A DNA stretch of 64,000 bases. Source: a virus. The notes under the pieces were generated by a model. That model searched no databases. It had not been told where the DNA came from and saw nothing but the letters and a program-made list of their open reading frames with translations. The stretch's first letter is position 1; every line of letters begins with the position of its first letter. Below are positions 8,279 to 15,654 of this stretch, in pieces. The position numbers were made by a program, and so were the translations under genes. Where the stretch lies: the IMG/VR virus record IMGVR_UViG_3300006028_000010, positions 1 to 64,000 of that record; one strand, given 5' to 3'.

Positions 8279-8298
8279 GCGCGGGAAACGGCCCGCGC
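8279..8298. promoter_or_regulatory. Leader hairpin ahead of whiB operon
   Basis: Perfect 7-base stem GCGCGGG / CCCGCGC with a 6-base loop in the divergent region 8180-8360. It would lie in the 5' leader of the whiB transcript. Role unknown. Confidence 0.35.
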
Positions 8299-8360
8299 AA
8301 TTGCCGAGAAAGGCCGACGTGCGGCGTATTCAGCGCGCCCAAAATGGGACGGAACCCGTA

Positions 8361-8645
8361 ATGTTCACGTTCACGGCACCCGACTGGCGTCAGCACAGTG
8401 CGTGCCGTGACGTTGATCCCGACATTTTCCACGGCCCCGCAGATTCACCCGACGGGCACCCCCTGTACGCGTGGGAGAAGGCGGCGCTGACCGTGTGCGC
8501 CCGCTGCCCCGTCGCCCCGGCGTGTCTCGCTGAGGCCCTGACCTACCCGGCCGGGGAGCAGTACGGCGTCGTGGGTGGCTTAACCGCCAGCCAGCGGCGA
8601 CGGCTGCCGTGCCACACCAACCGCCACCACAAGGCGGCGGCATGA
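8361..8645 (+). CDS. WhiB-like iron-sulfur regulator
   Basis: 94 residues from ATG 8361 (upstream in-frame residues lack homology). Four cluster ligands C15, C46, C49 and C55, with CARCPVAPAC, then the GVVGGLT turn (69-75) and a basic C-terminus. WhiB-like proteins bind a 4Fe-4S cluster and sigma factor region 4 to alter transcription. As first gene of the long rightward operon it probably regulates the element, the host, or both. Confidence 0.93.
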   Translation: MFTFTAPDWRQHSACRDVDPDIFHGPADSPDGHPLYAWEKAALTVCARCPVAPACLAEALTYPAGEQYGVVGGLTASQRRRLPCHTNRHHKAAA

Positions 8646-8791
8646 ACAACAACGGAAAGGGGGGACGCGCGCCGGGTGTGGTCGCCGTCAGGCGGGAGGG
8701 CCACGGCGACCACACCCACCAACCAACCCGGACACAAAAAGGGGCCGGGGGCACTCACGATGCCAACCCGGCCCAGTCGAAACGCCCCTAG
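8642..8791 (+). CDS. Small Gly/His-rich hypothetical protein
   Basis: 49 residues starting MNNNGKGGRAPG, ATGA-coupled to whiB. Low complexity and hydrophilic. Supported mainly by the overlap; no family recognised. Confidence 0.45.
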   Translation: MNNNGKGGRAPGVVAVRREGHGDHTHQPTRTQKGAGGTHDANPAQSKRP

Positions 8792-8808
8792 CGAGAGGGA
8801 TTCAACCC

Positions 8809-9138
8809 GTGAACACTAACCCCACCACCCCACACGGGGCCAGGATGTGCCCCCCATGGTGTTCCCACTGCATCACCGACAACGCTGGCGTCACCCACAC
8901 CTCCGCACCCACCACGGTCCAAGTCGGGGACGAGCAACTAACCCTGCGGCTCACGCACACCGTCCACTTCGACGACCCGGAACCCCGCTCCGTTGAAGTC
9001 CACATCGACGGGGAAAGCCAAGGCTTCGTCCTCCCCACCACCCAACACGAGTGGCCCGTCAACGACCTACCAGGGTTGATCGCCGCGTTAACCGATGTGT
9101 ATTTCCGGCTCACCCCGATGCTGGTGGTGGCGTCGTGA
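8809..9138 (+). CDS. DUF6907-like protein
   Basis: 109 residues. MCPPWCSHC near residue 13 followed by HTSAP and alternating beta-strand sequence (VQVGDEQLTLRLTHTV) matches the pattern of the actinomycete DUF6907 group. Function unknown. A purine-rich GAGAGGG lies ahead of the start. Confidence 0.65.
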   Translation: MNTNPTTPHGARMCPPWCSHCITDNAGVTHTSAPTTVQVGDEQLTLRLTHTVHFDDPEPRSVEVHIDGESQGFVLPTTQHEWPVNDLPGLIAALTDVYFRLTPMLVVAS

Positions 9139-9317
9139 TGCGCGTCGTGTTCGAGGACACCGAAACCGGGTGCACCGTCCACGCTGACATCGCACCCGCC
9201 GAACTGAAACGCCTCTCAGGTGTGCAACTCGCTGCGGCGCTTTTCCCGGACCCCACCACCACAGAAGTCACGACCATCAACGAGTTCCTCACCCGATATC
9301 AGGCGGGTGCGCCGTGA
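9138..9317 (+). CDS. Small hypothetical protein
   Basis: 59 residues (MRVVFEDTETGCTVHADIAP), start overlapping the previous stop as TGATG and stop overlapping the next GTG. Fold looks small and mixed alpha/beta. Function unknown. Confidence 0.55.
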   Translation: MRVVFEDTETGCTVHADIAPAELKRLSGVQLAAALFPDPTTTEVTTINEFLTRYQAGAP

Positions 9318-9478
9318 CCGCCGCCTACGAGCACGACGAGCGTGGCTTGTACCCGGCGGATGATCGGGTGGAAACGTTCGAAGACGTCGTGTATTTCGAC
9401 CGCTACTCGCCGGACCAAACCAGCCCCTACGCCTACTACATCGAACCACGCGACCGGTGGGACGAGGTGACCCGATGA
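9314..9478 (+). CDS. Small acidic hypothetical protein
   Basis: 54 residues, Tyr- and Asp-rich (FDRYSPDQTSPYAYYIEPRD), with GTGA and ATGA overlaps on its two sides. No family recognised. Confidence 0.5.
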   Translation: MTAAYEHDERGLYPADDRVETFEDVVYFDRYSPDQTSPYAYYIEPRDRWDEVTR

Positions 9479-9987
9479 AAAACAACATCGACGTGCCGGA
9501 CCTCTCCCCGACCGGTTGCACGGTCCTCTTCAGCTACCTACCGGACACCGACGACAGCTTCCCCGTCGCCGTCAAATTAGTTTGGGATCCCTGTGATCCT
9601 CTCGCGGTGCGGCTGGGGTTCGCCCACGGAAACTGGTGGGCGGTGGGTCGCGACCTGCTGGAAGAGGGGTTGTCAACGGACGACGTCGCCGGGTTGGGTG
9701 ATGTCCGGATTTACCCGGACAGGGTTTTCGGCGATTCGGTGATTATTGAGTTCGACAGTCCCGACGGGTGGGCGGTTTTCCGCGCGCCTCGGGACCAGTT
9801 GACCGAGTTCCTGGCGGCAACAGCCCGGCCTGGGGTAGATCCGATGGACGCGTTGGACACGTGGCTTGAGCGGGAGGTACCCGCAGCGAGCCCCCACGGT
9901 TCCGTACCGAGCCTAAACGTTACTGGGATCGGCATAGGAATCGCTTTGATGCTTGCCGGTGTGACGCTTTGGGTGTTCCGTGACTGA
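9475..9987 (+). CDS. SsgA-like protein with C-terminal membrane anchor
   Basis: 170 residues. Residues 20-130 follow the SsgA-family pattern closely: LVWDPCDPLAVRLGF, VGRDLLEEGL, LGDVRIYP, DGWAVFRAPRDQLTEFLAAT. SsgA-like proteins control septum placement and cell-wall events during sporulation, partly by recruiting FtsZ, and are confined to morphologically complex actinomycetes. Unlike the usual family members this one ends in a hydrophobic helix (GIGIGIALMLAGVTLWVF), which would tether it to the membrane. It lies upstream of the transfer-like genes, suggesting it links element transfer or lysis to septa. Confidence 0.85.
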   Translation: MKNNIDVPDLSPTGCTVLFSYLPDTDDSFPVAVKLVWDPCDPLAVRLGFAHGNWWAVGRDLLEEGLSTDDVAGLGDVRIYPDRVFGDSVIIEFDSPDGWAVFRAPRDQLTEFLAATARPGVDPMDALDTWLEREVPAASPHGSVPSLNVTGIGIGIALMLAGVTLWVFRD

Positions 9988-10186
9988 TAGGGGGATCCCG
10001 GAGATGAGTTTCGCTGCTGCTCTTGAGTTGCTGCGTCGGGCGGAGCAGGAACTGATGGACACCACACCGGCCGGTAGCACGCAGCGGCACGCGAAAGACG
10101 CCGCCCTCGCCCACATCACCGACGCGTGCACCGCGCTACGCAAAGCCACCGACGAACCCCGCGCCAACAACGAGTGGGGGCGGTAA
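9980..10186 (+). CDS. Small helical hypothetical protein
   Basis: 68 residues from a GTG inside the end of the SsgA-like gene; an alternative ATG at 10004 has a better GGAG site. Predicted helical throughout (AAALELLRRAEQELMDT). Unknown function. Confidence 0.55.
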   Translation: MTDRGIPEMSFAAALELLRRAEQELMDTTPAGSTQRHAKDAALAHITDACTALRKATDEPRANNEWGR

Positions 10187-10190
10187 CAAG

Positions 10191-10604
10191 ATGTTCGGTA
10201 GAAAAACTCCGCAGCAGATCTGGGATGAGCAGCAAGAACTGAACCGGGACGCGTTCGAAACCCACAAGCACACCGTCCGACGCGCGAACCAACTCAGCCG
10301 ACTAGGTATCAGCGAATGGTACATAGCCGGTGCTGGTACCCGATCCAGGGAAACATCACACGCTGAAGCCCGGGACCTCCAGTGGATGCTGGACCGCGCT
10401 GAACGGTGCCCGAACAATCCCCACAACGGCGCACAGTACAAGCCACCGACCTGGTGCGGCGGGATGGAAATCCGGGAAGACCGGCGCGGACCCGGGTGGC
10501 GATACGTCGAAGACCAGCGGGAGATCGAGGCGCGGGAATCCGCGATCGATCCTCTAACCAAACCGAACGTCGACGCGATCCACGAACAATTGGAGAGGCA
10601 ATGA
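10191..10604 (+). CDS. Hypothetical protein
   Basis: 137 residues, charged, with FGRKTPQQIWDEQQELNRDAFETH at the start and a central PNNPHNGAQYKPPTWCGG. No domain recognised. ATGA-coupled to the next gene. Confidence 0.6.
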   Translation: MFGRKTPQQIWDEQQELNRDAFETHKHTVRRANQLSRLGISEWYIAGAGTRSRETSHAEARDLQWMLDRAERCPNNPHNGAQYKPPTWCGGMEIREDRRGPGWRYVEDQREIEARESAIDPLTKPNVDAIHEQLERQ

Positions 10605-10774
10605 GCACATACCGGTGCGATATGGGCTGGTCAGATACCGGCGGCTTTGAGCACGGGTGCCGAAACGAGGCGACCACTCAATTTGGTCTCGCTAGCCTGT
10701 GCGAACCCTGCGCTGATGACCATCGGGCGATTGCGCAGAAGCGAGAACAAGAGCAACGGGAGATGGGCCTGTGA
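10601..10774 (+). CDS. Zinc-ribbon-like small protein
   Basis: 57 residues with C6, C20, C34 and C37 (YRCDMGW, HGCRNEA, LCEPCADDH), spacing that fits a small zinc site. Coupled by ATGA and GTGA overlaps. Function unknown. Confidence 0.6.
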   Translation: MSTYRCDMGWSDTGGFEHGCRNEATTQFGLASLCEPCADDHRAIAQKREQEQREMGL

Positions 10775-12660
10775 AACTGTTCGATAATATACGTGCGCGC
10801 CACGAACTGAACACCGCGTTCGGGCAGCTGGACATTTACTGGCATGAGGTTCGCGGCACCGACCGGGACACCCCCGAGGTCAGGGCCGCGGTCATGCAAC
10901 GCTGCGACGAGGCGGTACGCAGCGCGCCAACGTCTTGGGCGCTGGACAGTGTGCACGATCACCTCGCCGACCCGAACGATGAACGGCGCAGTATGGAACA
11001 CGACGAATACATCTGCGCCTGGGAGAAACTACAACTCGAACTAGCCGAAGAAGCGATCGAGGATGAGCTAGACGAAACGGATCCGCTTCTCCGCGAGGAC
11101 GAAGAGGCTGCGTACGAAAAGCTCGCGCCCGCGCAGGATGCGTTTGATCAGCGGTGGCCGTACGCGAAAGAAGCCGACGAGGCAAACCGCCGCGGGTGGG
11201 ACCCCGTTGAGCTCAACAACCGCGAAGGCGACGCGGAACTAGGGACCGATGCGCCGGTTGATGAACTCCCAGCGGACGAGCCGGAGGTTGCTGAAGAGTC
11301 AGTCACGGCAGCGCCCACGCAGTACCTCGGGTACGCCGATGGTGAGCTGGTGCGGGACGTACGGTCCGGTGTTACGGGTCGTGTCCGGGTCCGTGACGAC
11401 GAAGAAATCGGCCGGTATGCCGAGGTCCGGTGGGACGGCGTAGCCGTCAGCGACCAGCTCGAGGTCGCTATCGACAACGGCCCGGAACGCGAGCCGGATC
11501 CTTCGGTTGGTGTACCGGACACTGAACTGGGCCACGAGCTAGACGACGTGGCTGGCGTCGCTGGCGCTAATGAAGCCGAACTTGACGATGACAGGTCTGC
11601 CGAATACCGCGATGACATCAACACCGTAGTTGAAGGGCTCCGTGCTCGCGGTCGCCATGAGGAAGCCCAGATATGGCGCGACGGCGCCGATGAGTTCCTG
11701 GCTGGTCGCACCGGTAGCCATAACTGGCACTCGGCTAAGGAGCTGCTGCACGAGTTCGATCAGGATCCGGCGCCGACGTCGACCACGCCCGAGTTGGGGA
11801 TTGACGACGCGGAGCTCGTGGTCGAACCCGACGGGCTGGCGGAGCCGGAACCAACCACCGACGAAGCAACCGAGCCCACACCCGCCGCGCCCGTGGCGCT
11901 TGAGGTTGCTGAGCCGGAGCTGGTGGCCAGCGAGCAGGAACCAACCGGGCCGGCCAGTCAGGTGGCGCTGACCGAACCCGAGCTGGTGGCTGGTGAGCAA
12001 GAGCTACCCGAACTGGGTCAGCCTGTCGCCGTTGCAACGGCCGAACCAGAACTCGTCGCCAACGAACAGGAACTAGCCGCCCCCACTGCTGACGCTGAAC
12101 TAGAAGCCGACGCCACGCCCCCGAGCGGCGCTGAGGTTGTCGCTGAGCAGGAACAGTCCACCCTGACGGTTGCCGAGCCGGAGCTGACGGTTGACGAGCC
12201 CGGCGCCCCGGATGATGAGGTCAAAACCGACCCCGAGCCGGAGCCGGAGCCCGGGCCGGAGCAGCCGTCGTCGTGGTGGCAATCCAAGACCGCGACCGCC
12301 AAGACCTGGCTAGACAACAAAGCCGCCGTGGTCCGGGGCCGGATACAAGACAAAGCCCAATTCGCCAAGGCGTGGATCAGTGAGCTACGCAGCGGGCGGC
12401 ACCGCCAGTGCCACGGCGCGTGGGAAGAATCCAGCCCGTTCGGCGGTGTCAGCGAATGCACCATCCAAGTCGCGAAAAACGAGTTCGGCGTGTCCCTGGA
12501 TGAGATCCAACGAACCTTCGGGCACGGGCTTGTGAACGACGTTCTTTACCAAAACGACGTTGAAGGAAAGTCGTACCGCCACATCTCGGACTTCATGGAG
12601 GACACCCTATTGAAGGGCCGTCGCCGGGAGTTAGACGGCAGCAAGGAAATCGAATTGTGA
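10771..12660 (+). CDS. Large acidic repeat protein upstream of the TraG-like ATPase
   Basis: 629 residues. Residues 1-130 are charged and helical; about 180-240 resemble a small beta-barrel (VRDVRSGVTGRVRVRDDEEI); about 375-500 is an acidic low-complexity region with repeated peptides of the type AEPELVAxEQEL; the last 120 residues are basic then globular. GTGA-coupled to the TraG-like ATPase, so a role in the transfer complex, such as a spacer or recruitment protein, is plausible. No named family recognised. Confidence 0.65.
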   Translation: MKLFDNIRARHELNTAFGQLDIYWHEVRGTDRDTPEVRAAVMQRCDEAVRSAPTSWALDSVHDHLADPNDERRSMEHDEYICAWEKLQLELAEEAIEDELDETDPLLREDEEAAYEKLAPAQDAFDQRWPYAKEADEANRRGWDPVELNNREGDAELGTDAPVDELPADEPEVAEESVTAAPTQYLGYADGELVRDVRSGVTGRVRVRDDEEIGRYAEVRWDGVAVSDQLEVAIDNGPEREPDPSVGVPDTELGHELDDVAGVAGANEAELDDDRSAEYRDDINTVVEGLRARGRHEEAQIWRDGADEFLAGRTGSHNWHSAKELLHEFDQDPAPTSTTPELGIDDAELVVEPDGLAEPEPTTDEATEPTPAAPVALEVAEPELVASEQEPTGPASQVALTEPELVAGEQELPELGQPVAVATAEPELVANEQELAAPTADAELEADATPPSGAEVVAEQEQSTLTVAEPELTVDEPGAPDDEVKTDPEPEPEPGPEQPSSWWQSKTATAKTWLDNKAAVVRGRIQDKAQFAKAWISELRSGRHRQCHGAWEESSPFGGVSECTIQVAKNEFGVSLDEIQRTFGHGLVNDVLYQNDVEGKSYRHISDFMEDTLLKGRRRELDGSKEIEL

Positions 12661-14330
12661 CTAAACACAAACAGATAGCGGTCGGCGCTGGGGTGGTGGC
12701 CTGCGTCGCCCTGGTCGGGTGGTTCACCGCCCCGGTCCTCACCGTCATCGTGAGCGCGCTGCTCACCCTCACCACCGTGTACGGCGCCTGGTGGCGGCGC
12801 CGTCGCGCTGGTTCCGCCGCGCTGGTGGCCCGGTGGACGGACAAAGCGAAGAAACACCACGGGGTCGCGAACTACTGGACGATCCTGCGGGTCTCCTCCT
12901 GGTGGTCGCTACGACGCCGGGCCCGCGTCCTACGCCCCTCCCTGCGTGGCCAAACGTGGTGGGCCAGATGGCGACAAACCCCCATCACCCAACTCGGCAC
13001 CCGCGTCATCCGCTCCGGGTGGCTATGGGTCATGTCCAGCGTGGAAGAGCACAGCATCACACTCGGAGGACCCCGCCAGGGCAAGAGTGGACGCCTCGCC
13101 AACACGATCCTCGACGCCCCCGGCGCGGTGCTCGTCACGTCGACTGGCAGCGACCTCGTGCGCAACACCGCTGATCTACGCGCGAAGCTAGGCCCGGTTC
13201 ACATCTTCAACCCATCCAACATCGGCGGCTTAGCATCCACCCTCGGTTTCAACATTCTCGGTGGCTGCGAAAACCCCCGGACCGCCAGCGAACGAGCCGC
13301 TGACCTTCTCTCAGCCACACCCCTAGCGCAGGGCCATAAAGAGCAAGAGTGGGTTGAGCGCGCCACCGAAGCGTTGTCCGCGTTCATGCACGCCGCCGCG
13401 ATCGGCGGGGCCACCATGCACCACGTCCAACGCTGGGTCGCCGACCCCGATGCGGCGATCGAACCGGTACTCGGCATCCTGCGGAACTCGCCGGAACCCG
13501 CGATCGCGCACCAGGCGTTGCAGTTCTTCAAACTCGGCCGCCCACAAAGCTCCGTGTGTATGACGATCACTCCCGCGCTTCGGTGGCTCGCCGACCCGGT
13601 CACCGTCGCCACCGTCACCACCGGTCACTTCGACGTCGCACAATTCCTCGAGCAGCGGGGCACGATCTACCTCCTCGCGGAGAAAGACGGCCCCATCGCC
13701 CCGCTGATCACCGCGTTCGCTGGTCACATCACCCGAACCGCGCGACGTCTCGCCGATCAGCAACCATTTGAGCGGCTCGAGCCGGCATTCACGATGGTCC
13801 CCGACGAGGCCGTTTCCATCTGCCCACTGCCCATCCCATCGTGGAGCGCCGATCTAGGCAAACGGAACATCACCATGCACATCGGCGCCCAATCATTTTC
13901 CCAACTTCAGGACCGCTGGGGCGAGAAAGGCGCGGGCACGTTACTGACGAACTGCGCCACGATCATGGTGTTCGGTGGCACGAAAGACCCCGCAGGGCTC
14001 AACGCGTTCTCCACCCTGGCTGGTGGCCTGTTGACCCCCGCGCAGATTCAGCAGTTGCCGCCGTTGCATGCGGTGGTGTTCCGCAACGGCATGCTCCCGG
14101 TCGTGGGGCGCCCGCAGATGGTGTGGCAACGCCCGGACCACAAAGCAGCGGCCAGCAAAGCCGTGTGGGACACGCGGCTCGCACGAATCAGCGCCATCTG
14201 CCGCGCACCATTCCGGCTAGCCCTCACACCACGCCGCACCCCGGTCCGCCAGCCCATGGCCGCGCTACCCCCCGGTGGGGCCGCGATGCGGGAACACGCG
14301 CAACTCCTCGAACAACACGGACTCAAATAA
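12657..14330 (+). CDS. TraG/VirD4-type DNA-transfer ATPase
   Basis: 557 residues. N-terminal membrane segments (about 8-46), then a P-loop domain with Walker A GGPRQGKSG (137-145) and sequence typical of the TraG/TraM-recognition group (FNPSNIGGLASTLGFN, LLSATPLAQGHKEQEWVERATEALSA). Type IV coupling proteins pump DNA or protein substrates toward a secretion channel. No VirB-type channel genes are visible here, so it may work with the FtsK-like pump or with a host system. Confidence 0.8.
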   Translation: MTKHKQIAVGAGVVACVALVGWFTAPVLTVIVSALLTLTTVYGAWWRRRRAGSAALVARWTDKAKKHHGVANYWTILRVSSWWSLRRRARVLRPSLRGQTWWARWRQTPITQLGTRVIRSGWLWVMSSVEEHSITLGGPRQGKSGRLANTILDAPGAVLVTSTGSDLVRNTADLRAKLGPVHIFNPSNIGGLASTLGFNILGGCENPRTASERAADLLSATPLAQGHKEQEWVERATEALSAFMHAAAIGGATMHHVQRWVADPDAAIEPVLGILRNSPEPAIAHQALQFFKLGRPQSSVCMTITPALRWLADPVTVATVTTGHFDVAQFLEQRGTIYLLAEKDGPIAPLITAFAGHITRTARRLADQQPFERLEPAFTMVPDEAVSICPLPIPSWSADLGKRNITMHIGAQSFSQLQDRWGEKGAGTLLTNCATIMVFGGTKDPAGLNAFSTLAGGLLTPAQIQQLPPLHAVVFRNGMLPVVGRPQMVWQRPDHKAAASKAVWDTRLARISAICRAPFRLALTPRRTPVRQPMAALPPGGAAMREHAQLLEQHGLK

Positions 14331-14348
14331 CCAACGGGAGCTAATCCG

Positions 14349-14657
14349 ATGTCTTTTATGACCGGGCTGTATTTGTTCGGTGTGGTGGTCGTGTTCATGG
14401 TGGGGTTCGCGGTGGGGTACGCGGCGCGCAGGGACGACACCCGCGGCTGGTACGAGAGTGGTTACCAGCCGGAACCGGTACCACAAATCGCCGCCCCCAT
14501 CCCCGCCGTAGCCGAACGGGTCCTACCCCCGCAGCAGCCGCCGGCGGTGGTGAACGTGTGGGTCGCCAGCCCGCAACTACCCCAGCCGAATCCGTACGCG
14601 CGGCTCGAGCCACCCATAGACCTCGACGCGCTCCAACTACCGAGGGGCACGCAGTGA
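14349..14657 (+). CDS. Membrane protein with Pro-rich tail
   Basis: 102 residues with GGGAG ahead of the ATG. One N-terminal helix (LYLFGVVVVFMVGFAVGYAA) followed by a Pro-rich cytoplasmic tail. Between the two DNA-pump genes; probably part of the transfer apparatus, exact role unknown. Confidence 0.6.
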   Translation: MSFMTGLYLFGVVVVFMVGFAVGYAARRDDTRGWYESGYQPEPVPQIAAPIPAVAERVLPPQQPPAVVNVWVASPQLPQPNPYARLEPPIDLDALQLPRGTQ

Positions 14658-14788
14658 TCCACGGTCAGGGCAAAAACACTGAGCAGCTCGCCCGGATGCA
14701 TGAACTCATGACCACAAAAGTCAAACTCGTAAGGGTTGATCCCCCCGCGCTCGGACCCAATGTCACCGACCCTAAGCGCGGGCTATGA
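14654..14788 (+). CDS. Small hypothetical protein
   Basis: 44 residues from a GTG, with GTGA and ATGA overlaps on the two sides. Sequence MIHGQGKNTEQLARMHELMT, then a short tail. No family recognised. Confidence 0.5.
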   Translation: MIHGQGKNTEQLARMHELMTTKVKLVRVDPPALGPNVTDPKRGL

Positions 14789-15654
14789 CCGCAGCCGTCC
14801 ACGAACGCACCCCGGCCGCTATCGACACGGCCGGGGTCTCACACGTTGTCCTCACCGGACTATGGGCCGACGCGGCGCTCGTCATGGCCGCATCCGCCTG
14901 GAACGGCGGCCGAGCAGCCCAAGCCCTCGGCGACCCCTTCTGGTGGGGCTTCATGCTCGGCATAGCCGTCGACGTCGGCCTCGCCACCGCCCTCGCCGGC
15001 GACCGGTCCCTCTACCAACTCGGACGACGAGAACCATGGGGCCGCGCCGTCCGCATCGTCACCGCCCTCATGTCCCTCGGCCTCAACTGCGCCTACCCAA
15101 TCTGGGCTGGGCAAGTTGGGCTCGTCCTGTTCCACGCGTTCCTACCAGTCCTGCTTGTCCTGCTCTCCGAGTACGCGCAAAGCCTCACGCTGCACTTCAA
15201 CACAATCGCGGCGGAACAGGTAGCGGCGGTGAAAGCCGACTGGGACGCGAACCACACCGCCGCTCAAGCAGCAGCCGATAGCGCCGCTGAGGCCGCGCGG
15301 ATACGCCAAGAACGCGACGACGCCCGCGTGGAAACCGCCCGACTCCAACGGGAAATAACCCGGCTCAGTGCTGACCTCGAATCGCAGATCACCGCCACAC
15401 GAACCGCCCAGACACAAACCCCACCACCACCTGCAACACCCACCCAACCACCCACCACCCGGCCAACACACAAACAACCCGCAGACCGCGAAACCAGACG
15501 GCAATGGGTCCGAGACCAACGCGCCCACGGAACAACACCCACCGGCGCCGACGTCGACAAACGATTCGGACCACCCCGCAACGGCGCCGCCGTCATCCGA
15601 GAAGTCCTCGCAGAGGAGAAGAACAGGTTGCACGTGGTTGGAGGAAAACGGTGA
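14785..15654 (+). CDS. DUF2637/SpdB-like membrane protein
   Basis: 289 residues. Four hydrophobic segments in the first 140 residues (VLTGLWADAALVMAAS, PFWWGFMLGIAVDVGLATAL, VRIVTALMSLGLNC, VLFHAFLPVLLVLL), then a coiled coil (IRQERDDARVETARLQREI), a Thr/Pro-rich linker and a basic C-terminus resembling a small DNA-binding domain. This DUF2637 layout is common next to tra genes of Streptomyces plasmids, where Spd proteins spread plasmid DNA between hyphal compartments. Location directly upstream of the FtsK/TraB-like gene supports that role. Confidence 0.75.
   Translation: MTAAVHERTPAAIDTAGVSHVVLTGLWADAALVMAASAWNGGRAAQALGDPFWWGFMLGIAVDVGLATALAGDRSLYQLGRREPWGRAVRIVTALMSLGLNCAYPIWAGQVGLVLFHAFLPVLLVLLSEYAQSLTLHFNTIAAEQVAAVKADWDANHTAAQAAADSAAEAARIRQERDDARVETARLQREITRLSADLESQITATRTAQTQTPPPPATPTQPPTTRPTHKQPADRETRRQWVRDQRAHGTTPTGADVDKRFGPPRNGAAVIREVLAEEKNRLHVVGGKR

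Noticed and set aside
14736-15281. 181-residue plus-strand frame
   Set aside because: Overlaps the DUF2637-like gene in another frame; Arg/Pro/His-rich shadow.
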